From contig CAZBQE010000015.1 of NCBI GenBank assembly GCA_964494005.1, positions 1-17,568 on the forward strand: a stretch of 17,568 bases of DNA, given 5' to 3'. Below the pieces are notes generated by a model. That model did not search any database and was not told where the DNA came from. It was given only the letters and a program-made list of their open reading frames with translations. This document shows positions 8,015 to 16,100 of this stretch, piece by piece. The stretch comes from CAJBLF01 sp964494005. GTDB lineage: Bacteria > Patescibacteriota > Gracilibacteria > Absconditabacterales > Absconditicoccaceae. Positions within the stretch are counted from its first letter, which is position 1, and each line of letters starts with the position of its first letter. The position numbers and the translations under genes are program-made.

Positions 8015-9720
8015 GCAATTTTTTTGAGGTAGATATGGGTTTTTTCGTTATCTGTTTGCTCTATTTTCGTAATTTTTACTTTTATTTTTTCTCCTGCTTG
8101 TATTGTTGTTTCTTTTTTTTCTGTTTCTATGATTCCTGAAATTCTTTCTCCTAGTTTTACGAATACTTTATCGTTTCTTACGTTTCTGACAAATCCTTCT
8201 AAAATTTGTCCTATTTTGAGTTTTTCTATTTCTATAGCAGGAAGTTTTTTTTCATGTTTTTCTTTGGATTGTTGTTTCTCTATGTTATTGAAGTATTCCA
8301 TGATCATTTTTTTTGCTTGCTTTGGTGGTTCTTTAGTAAAAAGGTCGTCTTCGGTAAATTCAAAATCTTTTAATATATTTTCCAAGGTTTTTTTATCGAT
8401 ATTCTTTTTGTGAATAAAATGTCCATTGGGAGCGATTCCTGCTATCGGTTTTTTGAATTCTTGGAAGGGATCGAAAATGTAGAGATATGGTTCCCTTGTT
8501 TCTTTATCTATCCCTAGTTTGAATATACCTTCATGATAGTGTGCCATTATTTTTGGAGCATTTTCAAATTCATCGTCGAATACTGCGATAAATCTTGTAT
8601 TATTTAATCTCAATCATCTGTTTTTTATCTGTTTGTATTGTTCTATATCTTTTTCCATGTTTTCTAATTCTTTGTCAGAAATGTTTTTCCAGGTCGTGGG
8701 TTTTGTTATTGTTTCTCCTTTTCTTTTGTATATTTTTTTGAATGTATGTTTTTCTAATTCTTTGTCTGATAATATTTCGAATCCTGTATGTGTTGGGTCA
8801 GCAAAATATTTATAGATATCTTCGATAGGTATGCTATGATGTAATCCAAAAAGTGTTCTATGGTTATTTTTGTAATCTATACGGTTTGTTTGGTATCATA
8901 ATCCATCTATGATATCTACGAAATCTACAAATCTCTGTATTTGCTGTTTTTCTTTGGGATGGATTTTGTTGAGTGATCTAAGTATGGTGTGAAGCATATG
9001 CGTGCTTGAAGTCGGTCTATTGGTTCTTTGTGCTTCTTTGGAATCATCAGGATGTTCATCGAAAATTGCTTTGGATCAGATAAGTGTCTTGTGTATTTTT
9101 CCCTTGATTGTTTTTTCTACATTTTCTATTTTGATTCCTTTTGCTGTTTTTCCTGAATCGAAAGTTACTCCTTTTTCTAAACTTTCTCCGTGAGGTACTT
9201 CTTTGATTTTTCCTTTGATATCTCGTTTTTCTGTTTGTTTATCTGTGAAAAATCCGCTTTTTTTGAGCAAAAACTCTATCGCTTTTTTGTCGATGTCGTT
9301 TCCTTTGTGGAGTCCTACATTTTTTCCATAAGCTCTTTTGAATATTTCAAATATATTTTCCATTTCTTCTCTTTCCCGTTTTTTTTCTTCTTCTTTGTAT
9401 GCTCTATATTGTTTTTCGTTTCTTTCATCAAACATTTTTTTGATTGCTTCTTTTCTACTTTCAGTTCCAAAATGTTTTTTGAGAAGCGCTTTTCCTCATT
9501 TTTTATCTAGTCTTTTGAATAATCGGTCATTGAAGTCCATCTGATATCCATGGGCTTTTTTGTTTTTTTCATCTATGATGCCTTTGAGTGTTGTATGGAT
9601 TTTGTTCGCTGTTTCTTTTTGAGTTCTTCATTTTTCTCCTTTATCATATATTTCGAATCCTAATTCTTCTATTTGTTTATTTCGATCCGTTTGTTTTTTT
9701 TGTTGTATATTTTTGGCCAT
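8011..9720 (-). CDS. S1-domain protein with possible phosphoesterase-like core
   Basis: A 569-residue protein under code 25, with TGA codons at plus-strand positions 9628, 9496, 9076, 8896 and 8614. The C-terminal 70 residues (LKIGQILEGFVRNVRNDKVF, VKLGERISGIIE, KVKITKI) fit an S1/OB RNA-binding domain. Residues about 96-130 are a Lys/Glu-rich helix or coiled coil. The middle has VTFDSG (185-190), IFDEHPDD (219-226), NRPTSSTHML and FVDFVDIIDG (264-273), a spacing that recalls DHH/MYG1-type phosphoesterases, but no full DHH motif is present, so this is a tentative inference. It could be an RNA-processing or RNA-binding factor. The start at 9720 (MAKNIQQKK) follows a good promoter. The gene is divergent from tsaD and its stop overlaps the flippase stop. 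Confidence 0.82.
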
Positions 9721-9768
9721 TTTCGCTTTTTCTTTACATTGTAAATAATATTACTATATTATATGTTA

Positions 9769-9797
9769 ATTATACTCCAAATTATCGAAAAAAGCAA
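9769..9797 (-). promoter_or_regulatory. Promoter of the S1-domain gene
   Basis: On the minus strand, TTGCTT (plus 9792-9797), a 17-base spacer, then a perfect TATAAT (plus 9769-9774). The predicted start is near 9762, giving a leader of about 40 bases to the ATG at 9720. Confidence 0.6.
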
Positions 9798-9810
9798 ATT
9801 TAAAGATTAA

Positions 9811-9824
9811 CTTAAAGCTTTAAG
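9811..9824. promoter_or_regulatory. Palindrome in the divergent tsaD/S1-gene intergenic region
   Basis: CTTAAAGCTTTAAG is a perfect 14-bp palindrome between the two divergent genes, upstream of the minus-strand promoter and 43 bases before the tsaD ATG. It could be an operator, but an AT-rich palindrome of this length may also arise by chance. No clear promoter for tsaD was found in this 147-base gap. Confidence 0.3.
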
Positions 9825-9867
9825 CCTAAAGTTCTCTGTTTTATATTTATATATTCTTGTTTGTTTT

Positions 9868-10950
9868 ATGGTTAAGACTTTAGCGATAGAAACGAGTTGT
9901 GATGATACTTCTGTGGGGATTGTACACTTTGATGGAGAGATTTTTTCTGTTGAATCGCTTTTGGCGTATTCGCAAATTCAAGATCATCAGCAATATGGCG
10001 GTGTAGTGCCTGAAATAGCTTCTAGACTTCATTCTGACAAAATTATCGAGGTTATCAAAAATATTGGTCTAGATAAGATACAAGATGTGGATTTCATCAG
10101 CGTGACGACACATCCGGGATTGCCATGATCTCTTGTAGTAGGAAAAGCTGTTGCTTCTTTACTTTCTGCGTATTATTCCAAACCTTTGGTACATGTTAAT
10201 CATATTTATGGTCATTTATTCTCTTTGTTGCTTGAAAGGAAACTATCTGACATACAATTCCCGCTAGTTGTGCTGACGGCGAGTGGTGGACATAACGATA
10301 TTTATGTGGTAAATAATTGAGAATTGAAAATTGAGAATTGAGAATGAATTGAACGAAGAGAGTTTGGTTGATATAAAGTTGCTAAAGTCTGATATACTTT
10401 GGATGATGCAGCGGGCGAGTGTTTCGATAAAGTCGCGAGAATGTTGTGATGACCATACCCTGGAGGACAACGAATAGGTGAAAAAGCTTTACAGTGAAAA
10501 CCAAATAGTGACGTTGAATTCAAAAGGATCTTTCTTTCCAAGGATGAATTTGAATTCAGTTTTTCGTGAATGAAAAGTCAGGTATCGTTTCTTTTGAAAA
10601 AATTAGAAAAGAATTGAAAATTGAAAATTGAGAATTGAAAATTAGATATTCCAGAGCAGTTAGTGTGTGATATTGCGTATGAGTTTCAAGAAGCGGTCGT
10701 CGAGGTTATGGTTAAGAAATTAGTCAGAGCGGGAATTGCTTTCAACGCAAAGACTTTATGATTGGCTGGAGGAGTGTCGTGTAATGATAGATTACGAGAA
10801 TACTTAAACGAATATTGAAAATTGCGAAGTCCAGGAAAATCTGGGAAAATTGAAAATTGAAAATTTATTAGGCCGATGAAAAAAGTGTATTCTATGGATA
10901 ATGCAGCAATGATTGGTCTTGCAGGAATTTTGGAATATACAAATATATAA
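9868..10950 (+). CDS. tsaD: tRNA N6-threonylcarbamoyladenosine transferase subunit
   Basis: Transfers the threonylcarbamoyl group to A37 of ANN-decoding tRNAs. The protein is 360 residues with UGA = Gly, somewhat longer than the usual 335-345. The start MVKTLAIETSCDDTSVGIV is the family N-terminus. The metal-binding pair is H112 and H116 (NHIYGH). LTASGGHND, YTLDDAAGECFDKVARMLG and PYPGGQ follow; then FSFSGMKS, LAGGVSCNDRLRE and D344 in SMDNAAMIGLAG. Fifteen TGA codons start at 10126, 10318, 10339, 10345, 10369, 10390, 10447, 10450, 10495, 10567, 10615, 10636, 10759, 10816 and 10858. Three heptamer arrays sit in loops and account for the extra length. The standard-code frame stops after 86 residues. 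Confidence 0.96.
10316..10343 (+). repeat. In-frame heptamer array in tsaD (site 1)
   Basis: Units ATTGAGA (10316), ATTGAAA (10323), ATTGAGA (10330) and ATTGAGA (10337). In frame they read NGELKIENGE, at the loop between the HNDIYVV strand and the DDAAGE motif. They include the TGA codons at 10318 and 10339. Confidence 0.9.
10613..10640 (+). repeat. In-frame heptamer array in tsaD (site 2)
   Basis: Units ATTGAAA (10613), ATTGAAA (10620), ATTGAGA (10627) and ATTGAAA (10634). They encode NGKLKIENGK in the linker after FSFSGMKSQVSFLLKKLEK, with TGA at 10615 and 10636. Confidence 0.9.
10814..10862 (+). repeat. In-frame split heptamer array in tsaD (site 3)
   Basis: ATTGAAA (10814) and ATTGCGA (10821), then a 21-base spacer holding a small CCAG/CTGG inverted repeat, then ATTGAAA (10849) and ATTGAAA (10856). 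In frame the ends read YGKL and KIENGKF, between the RLREYLNE helix and the final strand before SMDNAAM. TGA codons are at 10816 and 10858. Confidence 0.75.
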
Positions 10951-10971
10951 TTTTTTTTAACGCTCCGCTGG

Positions 10972-11001
10972 GCTTACTTTTGTCCGGCGACAAAAGTAAG
11001 C
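10972..11001. repeat. Long perfect hairpin downstream of tsaD
   Basis: A 13-bp perfect stem, GCTTACTTTTGTC (10972-10984) with GACAAAAGTAAGC (10989-11001), and a CGGC loop. There is no T-run directly after it on the plus strand, so it is not a classic terminator. The T-run at 10951-10958 precedes it. It resembles hairpin repeats I recall from Bacteroidetes intergenic DNA, but this cannot be checked here. Confidence 0.6.
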
Positions 11002-11086
11002 AAAAACGCCCTTTTCTTGAGTGATTATTTTTCGCTATTAGATCAATATCACGAATTACCTTATATCATATTCACATCAATATTCC

Positions 11087-11115
11087 TAAGTCCTGCCTTA
11101 CGGCAAACGGACTTA
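11087..11115. repeat. Second hairpin in the tsaD-purM gap
   Basis: TAAGTCC (11087-11093) pairs with GGACTTA (11109-11115), enclosing TGCC / GGCA with a TTAC loop. The gap 10951-11243 otherwise holds no gene. A short match to the left-edge region (GTGGAGTAAT, 10 bases, then R and GCT) lies near 11150. Confidence 0.45.
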
Positions 11116-11192
11116 CGGAATGACTTGTTTGGTCTACATTTCCTGTTGGTGGAGTAATAGCTCAAAATCTTTTTGTATTTTTTTGTATAACT

Positions 11193-11220
11193 AAAAAAAA
11201 AGAGCTCGGAAATTCCGAGC
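11193..11220 (-). terminator. Terminator of purM
   Basis: GCTCGGAA (11204-11211) pairs with TTCCGAGC (11213-11220). On the minus strand the stem is followed by TCT and a run of nine T (plus-strand A-run 11193-11201). It is a classic rho-independent terminator 23 bases past the purM stop. Confidence 0.85.
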
Positions 11221-11243
11221 ATCTTTAATTGATATGTGTTAAT

Positions 11244-12302
11244 TTAGTAGATGAACTCACCGTATTCACTTTTGATGGTGAGTTTTTTTGTTTCACATGC
11301 TTCAACGCGGCCGATGATTTTGGCTTCTATATTAAAGCTTTTAGCAATCTCAATAATTTGATTTGCTGTTTTTTTGTCTTTAACATACAATTCCATACGA
11401 TGACCCATGTTAAACACTTTGTACATTTCTTCCCAAGGTGTTTGTGATTCTTTTTGGATCATTTGGAAGAGTGGTGGTAAGTCGAACATGTTGTCTTTGA
11501 TAATGTGCATGTTTTCAAAAACAAACTTCATGACTTTGGTTTGTGCTCCGCCNNNNNNNNNNNNNNNNNNNNNNNNNNNNNNNNNNNNNNNNNNNNNNNN
11601 NNNNNNNNNNNNNNNNNNNNNNNNNNNNNNNNNNNNNNNNNNNNNNNNNNNNACATCATGTCGTGCAGAAGTTAATCCATTGCTTCCCATACCACCATTG
11701 TATTCCTTTTCGTACGTTGCCTGACCAAATGACGCTAAACCAACGATTACATCGCCAGGTTGAATGTTAACATCAATCACTTTCGATCTTTTCATTCTGC
11801 AAATTACCGTATTATCTACGATAACTGTCCGTACTAAATCTCCAACATCAGCAGTTTCCCCACCAGTACTGTAAATTTCAATACCAAGGCCTCTTAGTTT
11901 TTCCAAGAATTCTTCTGCGCTTTTGATAAGTTCCCCAATTACTTCCTTGGGTATCAGATGTTTGTTTCGTCCGATAGCTCCTGAAATTAATATGGGAACA
12001 TTTACTGCTCCTACACATACAAGGTCGTCCAGATTCATTACTATCGAATCTTGAATTATGCCTTTCCATACTGAAAGATCGCCGGTTTCTTTCCAATAAA
12101 GATATGCTAATGATGATTTAGTTCCAGCGCCATCAGCATGTACAATGTTACAGTAATTTTTGTTTCCAGCCCACATATCGGGAATGATTTTACAAAATGC
12201 TCGTGGAAAGATTCCTTTATCGATGTTTTTAATTGCTTCATGGACGTCTTCTTTGTCAGAAGAAACGCCTCTTTTTTCGTACCTACTTTTGTTTTCGTTC
12301 AT
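11244..12302 (-). CDS. purM: AIR synthase (phosphoribosylformylglycinamidine cyclo-ligase), with assembly gap
   Basis: PurM closes the imidazole ring of 5-aminoimidazole ribotide in purine synthesis, using ATP. The N-terminal part has RYEKRGVSSDKEDV, HADGAGTKSSLAYLYWKETG, IYSTGGETADVGDLVRT and YNGGMGSNGLTSARHD. The C-terminal part has GGAQTK, NMGHRMELY and IIGRVEA and ends EYGEFIY. From memory, this closely follows the PurM type found in Bacteroidetes. A run of 100 N (11553-11652) interrupts it between ARHD and GGAQTK; in homologues I recall 70-80 residues there, so about 220 bases are probably missing. All 28 visible glycines use GGN codons and none uses TGA, which suggests acquisition from a standard-code donor. 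It has its own promoter and terminator. Confidence 0.92.
   Translation of the reverse strand: MNENKSRYEKRGVSSDKEDVHEAIKNIDKGIFPRAFCKIIPDMWAGNKNYCNIVHADGAGTKSSLAYLYWKETGDLSVWKGIIQDSIVMNLDDLVCVGAVNVPILISGAIGRNKHLIPKEVIGELIKSAEEFLEKLRGLGIEIYSTGGETADVGDLVRTVIVDNTVICRMKRSKVIDVNIQPGDVIVGLASFGQATYEKEYNGGMGSNGLTSARHDXXXXXXXXXXXXXXXXXXXXXXXXXXXXXXXXXXGGAQTKVMKFVFENMHIIKDNMFDLPPLFQMIQKESQTPWEEMYKVFNMGHRMELYVKDKKTANQIIEIAKSFNIEAKIIGRVEACETKKLTIKSEYGEFIY
11553..11652. other. Assembly gap of exactly 100 N
   Basis: A run of exactly 100 undetermined bases inside purM. The round number suggests a placeholder for unknown length, not a measured distance. The purM frame happens to be kept across it. Confidence 0.98.
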
Positions 12303-12346
12303 ATTTTTTCTGTTTTGGTTTGTATTATGTTATTTGTTTTTAAGTG

Positions 12347-12374
12347 TGTATATGTAATAACAAAATAAAGTCAA
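12347..12374 (-). promoter_or_regulatory. Candidate promoter of purM
   Basis: On the minus strand, TTGACT (plus 12369-12374), a 16-base spacer, then TATACA (plus 12347-12352). The leader to the ATG at 12302 would be about 38 bases. Confidence 0.5.
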
Positions 12375-12378
12375 TAGC

Positions 12379-12413
12379 AAAAAAAAGACTGAAAATTATT
12401 CAATCTTTTTTTT
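12379..12413 (-). terminator. Terminator after the FKBP lipoprotein gene
   Basis: GACTGAA (12387-12393) pairs with TTCAATC (12399-12405) with one G-T pair and a 5-base loop, flanked by A- and T-runs on both sides. It separates the FKBP gene from purM and may work in both directions. Confidence 0.7.
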
Positions 12414-12426
12414 AAATTATGATTAA

Positions 12427-12957
12427 TTATTTTTGAACTGATTTTACCGTAATATCAAAGATTAATGTTTTACCCGCTAATTCGTGGTTTGCGTCGAATA
12501 CTATTTCGTCTTTTTTGATTTCATATACTTTGAATGTTTGTCCGTATTGTGACATTACTTGTAGTCCTACTTCATATTTGTCTGCGTCAGGAATTTGGTC
12601 TTTTGGAATCGTGATAAGTTTTGCTTCGTCTCGTTCTCCATAAGCGTCTGTTGGTGTTATTTCTACTGTTTTGGTTTCATCGATTTTCATCCCGAGGACG
12701 CCTTGGTCGAATCCTGCAATCATTTGTCCTGCGCCCGCTTCGAAGGTCAGTCATTCACTATAATTTCTTCCTTCTTGATATTTTCCGCTTTCTTTGGCTA
12801 CGCTTTCTATGCTGGTATCGAATACTGTTCCGTCCGTGAGTTTACCTACATAATCAACAGTAACTGTGTTTCCTTTTTCTACGACAGTGTCTTTTGTACA
12901 TCCCATGAGTCCTAGGCTTAATAAAAATAAAATGCTTATGCCGATAATTTTTTTCAT
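12427..12957 (-). CDS. SlyD-like FKBP peptidyl-prolyl isomerase, lipoprotein
   Basis: A 176-residue exported prolyl isomerase/chaperone. MKKIIGISILFLLSLGLMGC is a lipoprotein signal with lipobox LMGC and Cys20. The FKBP fold follows (VTVDYVGKLTDGTVFDTS, then GLTFEAGAGQMIAGFDQGVL), then a SlyD-type insert-in-flap region (AYGERDEAKLITIPKDQIPD, VMSQYGQTFKV) and the closing strand NHELAGKTLIFDITV. One TGA (plus 12751-12753) encodes Gly in NYSE-G-LTF and cuts the protein in two under the standard code. The start at 12957 is chosen because it puts the lipobox in place. The frame is open further upstream to an ATG at 13083, but that extension would bury the signal. AAAGGAG lies almost directly against the ATG, closer than usual for a ribosome site. 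Confidence 0.9.
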
Positions 12958-13149
12958 ACTCCTTTGGATAAAGGATAAAAGTGGTCCTACTGTAGTGATT
13001 TCTTGATGATTTTCAAACCATATTTTGTCTGCATTTTTTTTTGCAAATACAGATGAAATCGCTATAAGATATGTGTATGCCATTTTTTGGCTTTGTTTTG
13101 TGATATTTCTTTGTCTATAGTATATTGATTTAGCATTTTACTTTTGTGT

Positions 13150-16100
13150 ATGAAATCCTTGTTCTCAAAGACACTTTCCAAATTTTTTTTGATGCTCATC
13201 GCTTTGTGAGCAGTTTTGCTGGTGGGAAAAATTAGTGCGACGATACCAAATGATTATATCGCTAATTATGAAATCCAAGAAGATTATTCCACTATTCTTG
13301 AGATTTTTGTAGAGATTGATGCAGCGAGTAAAGTTGGTACTCAGGTTTCTCAATCTAGATTTGCTGAACTCAATGCAAGTTTTCAGACAGTGTTTCCAAA
13401 ATTTCCTCAAGAATATGCGTTCAAAGTTACTTATCAGCAATGTTTAGATATTTCTCAAGGCTTGATTACTTATACAAGTATTGATTATCAAACAAAATTA
13501 TCATCATTTATGACGAATTGTTACAAGCCATTCAGTGATATCGTCAAAAAAATCAATTCGCAATATTCTGTAGTAGCTAGTGCTAAAGTTTCTCCACAAT
13601 CTGGTCCTGTTCCTTTGACGGTTACTTTTGATGCGAGATCAAGTAAAGATCCTTCCAATGATACTATTCCGAGTAATAATTATTTTCGATATTATAGGGA
13701 TACCAATGGTAATGATACAACTATTGGTGTTGGTCCTGTGGTTAATACTACATTTACTGAAGAATGAATGTATCAAGTACATTTGACGGTAAGGAGTTCC
13801 AATAGGGATACACAAGGTATTTTTGATGGGGAGAAGACTATCGCTATTGATGCTACTCCCAAGACAGCAAATATCGTTGTGTATGTTAATGGTCAAAAAT
13901 TGGAAAAAAATGGTAAAATCAAAGTCGGTATTCAAGAAGCAGAAAGAGGACTTATTTTTGACGGAACCGCTACGTTGCCTATGTGAGGAAGAGAAATCTT
14001 GACAAATAACTGGACAATTACGTCCAAAGATGGATTTTATTATACCAAAGATGGTGATGGTAAACCTGGAATTATGAGATTGGTTTTGCCGGGCCAAGGT
14101 GAATATAAATTGGATTTAACCACTACTGATAATGAATCCAACAATATCGTGGAAACTTTTTATATTCTTGTTTCTGATCCGGTTGCTATTATCAAACAAC
14201 AGCCAGAACAAGGGAATACGTCCATGACGTATGCATTCGATGCTAGCACATCATATTCGATTGTCTCCAGTCTGAGATTGTATACATGGGAAATTTTTGA
14301 TGAAAATGGTGATAGAATTGAGACATTTCAAGGAAAATCTATCAAACAGCAATTTAGACAACCTGGCGTCTATACAGTAAAATTGACCGTAGAAGATGAA
14401 TTGGGACAAACGAATTCTGATTCGATTACGGTGTACGTGGAATCTACAGAACCTATTCCACAATTTACTATTATGCCGACCAATGATCGAAAATATCCTT
14501 CTGAATTTGTTTTGGATGCATCTATAAGTTCTGATGTAGATGTGGATAATGGCTATGATGATTTATCTTATAGTCGATCTTTTTCTGATTCCGCATGAGC
14601 GAGTATAGTAAATGCTGAAGCAGGAAATGAAAAAGTTATGGTTCAATTTGATGCAATAGGAAAACATATTATCAAGCTTATGGTAAGAGATAGATATGGT
14701 AAAATGGTGGAGATAGAAAAAACATTAGTTGTTGAATCTGTTTTGAGGCCTGAGATCTTTGTTATGCCTGTCGCGACACCTCGAGGTAATCCTATGAATT
14801 TTATCGTCAAATCTAATGAGTCTATAATCAATTACCAATGGGATTTTGCTGACAAAGATACGAGGACAATCCAAACTGATAGAATATCTCATACCTATAC
14901 CAAAGCTGGTGTATACAAAGTTGTACTCAAAGTATATGGTGCAGATGGTATGGAAAATGAAGTGAGCAAAAATGTCTTTGTGGGTGAAAAAACTTATCCT
15001 GTAGCAGCGTATACGGTGATTGATACTTCTTCCAATATTCAGACTCAGAATGATGAATGTCCTAGTAGTGAAGATAATATAGCTATGGTTCCTGCATATA
15101 GGGTAGATAGATATGCTGATATTTCCATTGATCCTTCATTGTCGGTTAATACCAAAGGAGAGAAGAATTCCCTTCAGTTTTTCTTTCAACCGCAAAATGG
15201 AGAGATTTTTAAGCAGACAAAATTTACTCATAAGTTCAATGAGCTTGGATGTACGTATATTGATCTGACTGCAGAAGATATTTCTCTTTCCAAAAGCGAT
15301 ACGACAAGAATCTATTTTAAAGTTGTTAATGCTTTACCTAAACTTGATAATATCGTGCTTTTTTTCCCTCAGTATGGAAATGAAGTTGGTATAGGATTCA
15401 ATGAAAGTAATGCTAAAGATATTTTCAATGATACTTTTGATCCGCTTATCGTCAAAGTTTCTGCTACTAATGCTATAGATCCTGATGGATTTATTTCTTA
15501 TTTCAAACGATATTATTATTACAAAGATGATCCAAGCAGATCATTGGAAACAAAAATAACTCCAGGGAATATTCCTTACGTGTTTTTTTCACTTCCAAGA
15601 ATTCCTGGTGAATTTATGTTTGGCGTGACCATGTATGATAATGATGAAGGACATCAAAGTAATGAGGATATCATAGGAAATGGTCCTTTGGTGTTTTTTC
15701 CTCCTGATGTAAGTAGACCAGATATTCCTTTGGTTACCTTGAAATCTGATGTAGTAAGTGTGGAAATTGGTGATGAAGTTACGTTTGATGTTATTTCCAA
15801 AATTATTTCTGATAGACCGGATTTTATTAGAGAGAGAACTATCCAATATGATTTTGATGGGGATGGTACTTGGGATTTGATTACCAAATCTGATCGTGTT
15901 ACTCATGTATATACAGAACCTAATGAATTTTGATATAGACCAAGAGTTGCTGTGTTGTATAGAGGGTATAAGTGAGTTGGTATTTGAGGAAATATTATTG
16001 TCAAAAATGGTCTCAAACCGATGCTGCTTTCTGATACTTTTCAGAAATTAGCTATATTTAGGGATGTAAGTATTGGTGATGTCGAACGTAAGACTATATG

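Noticed and set aside
9190..9510. Plus-strand ORF rich in Phe and Ser opposite the S1-domain gene
   Set aside because: It is the complement of the Lys/Glu-rich helix of the minus-strand gene; no start signals were seen.
10951..11243. tRNA or rRNA gene in the tsaD-purM gap
   Set aside because: The hairpins there do not form a cloverleaf, and no CCA end or T-loop motif was found. No tRNA was seen anywhere in the window.
12958..13083. N-terminal extension of the FKBP lipoprotein to the ATG at 13083
   Set aside because: The lipoprotein signal and lipobox start at 12957; an extension would place 42 polar residues before the signal.
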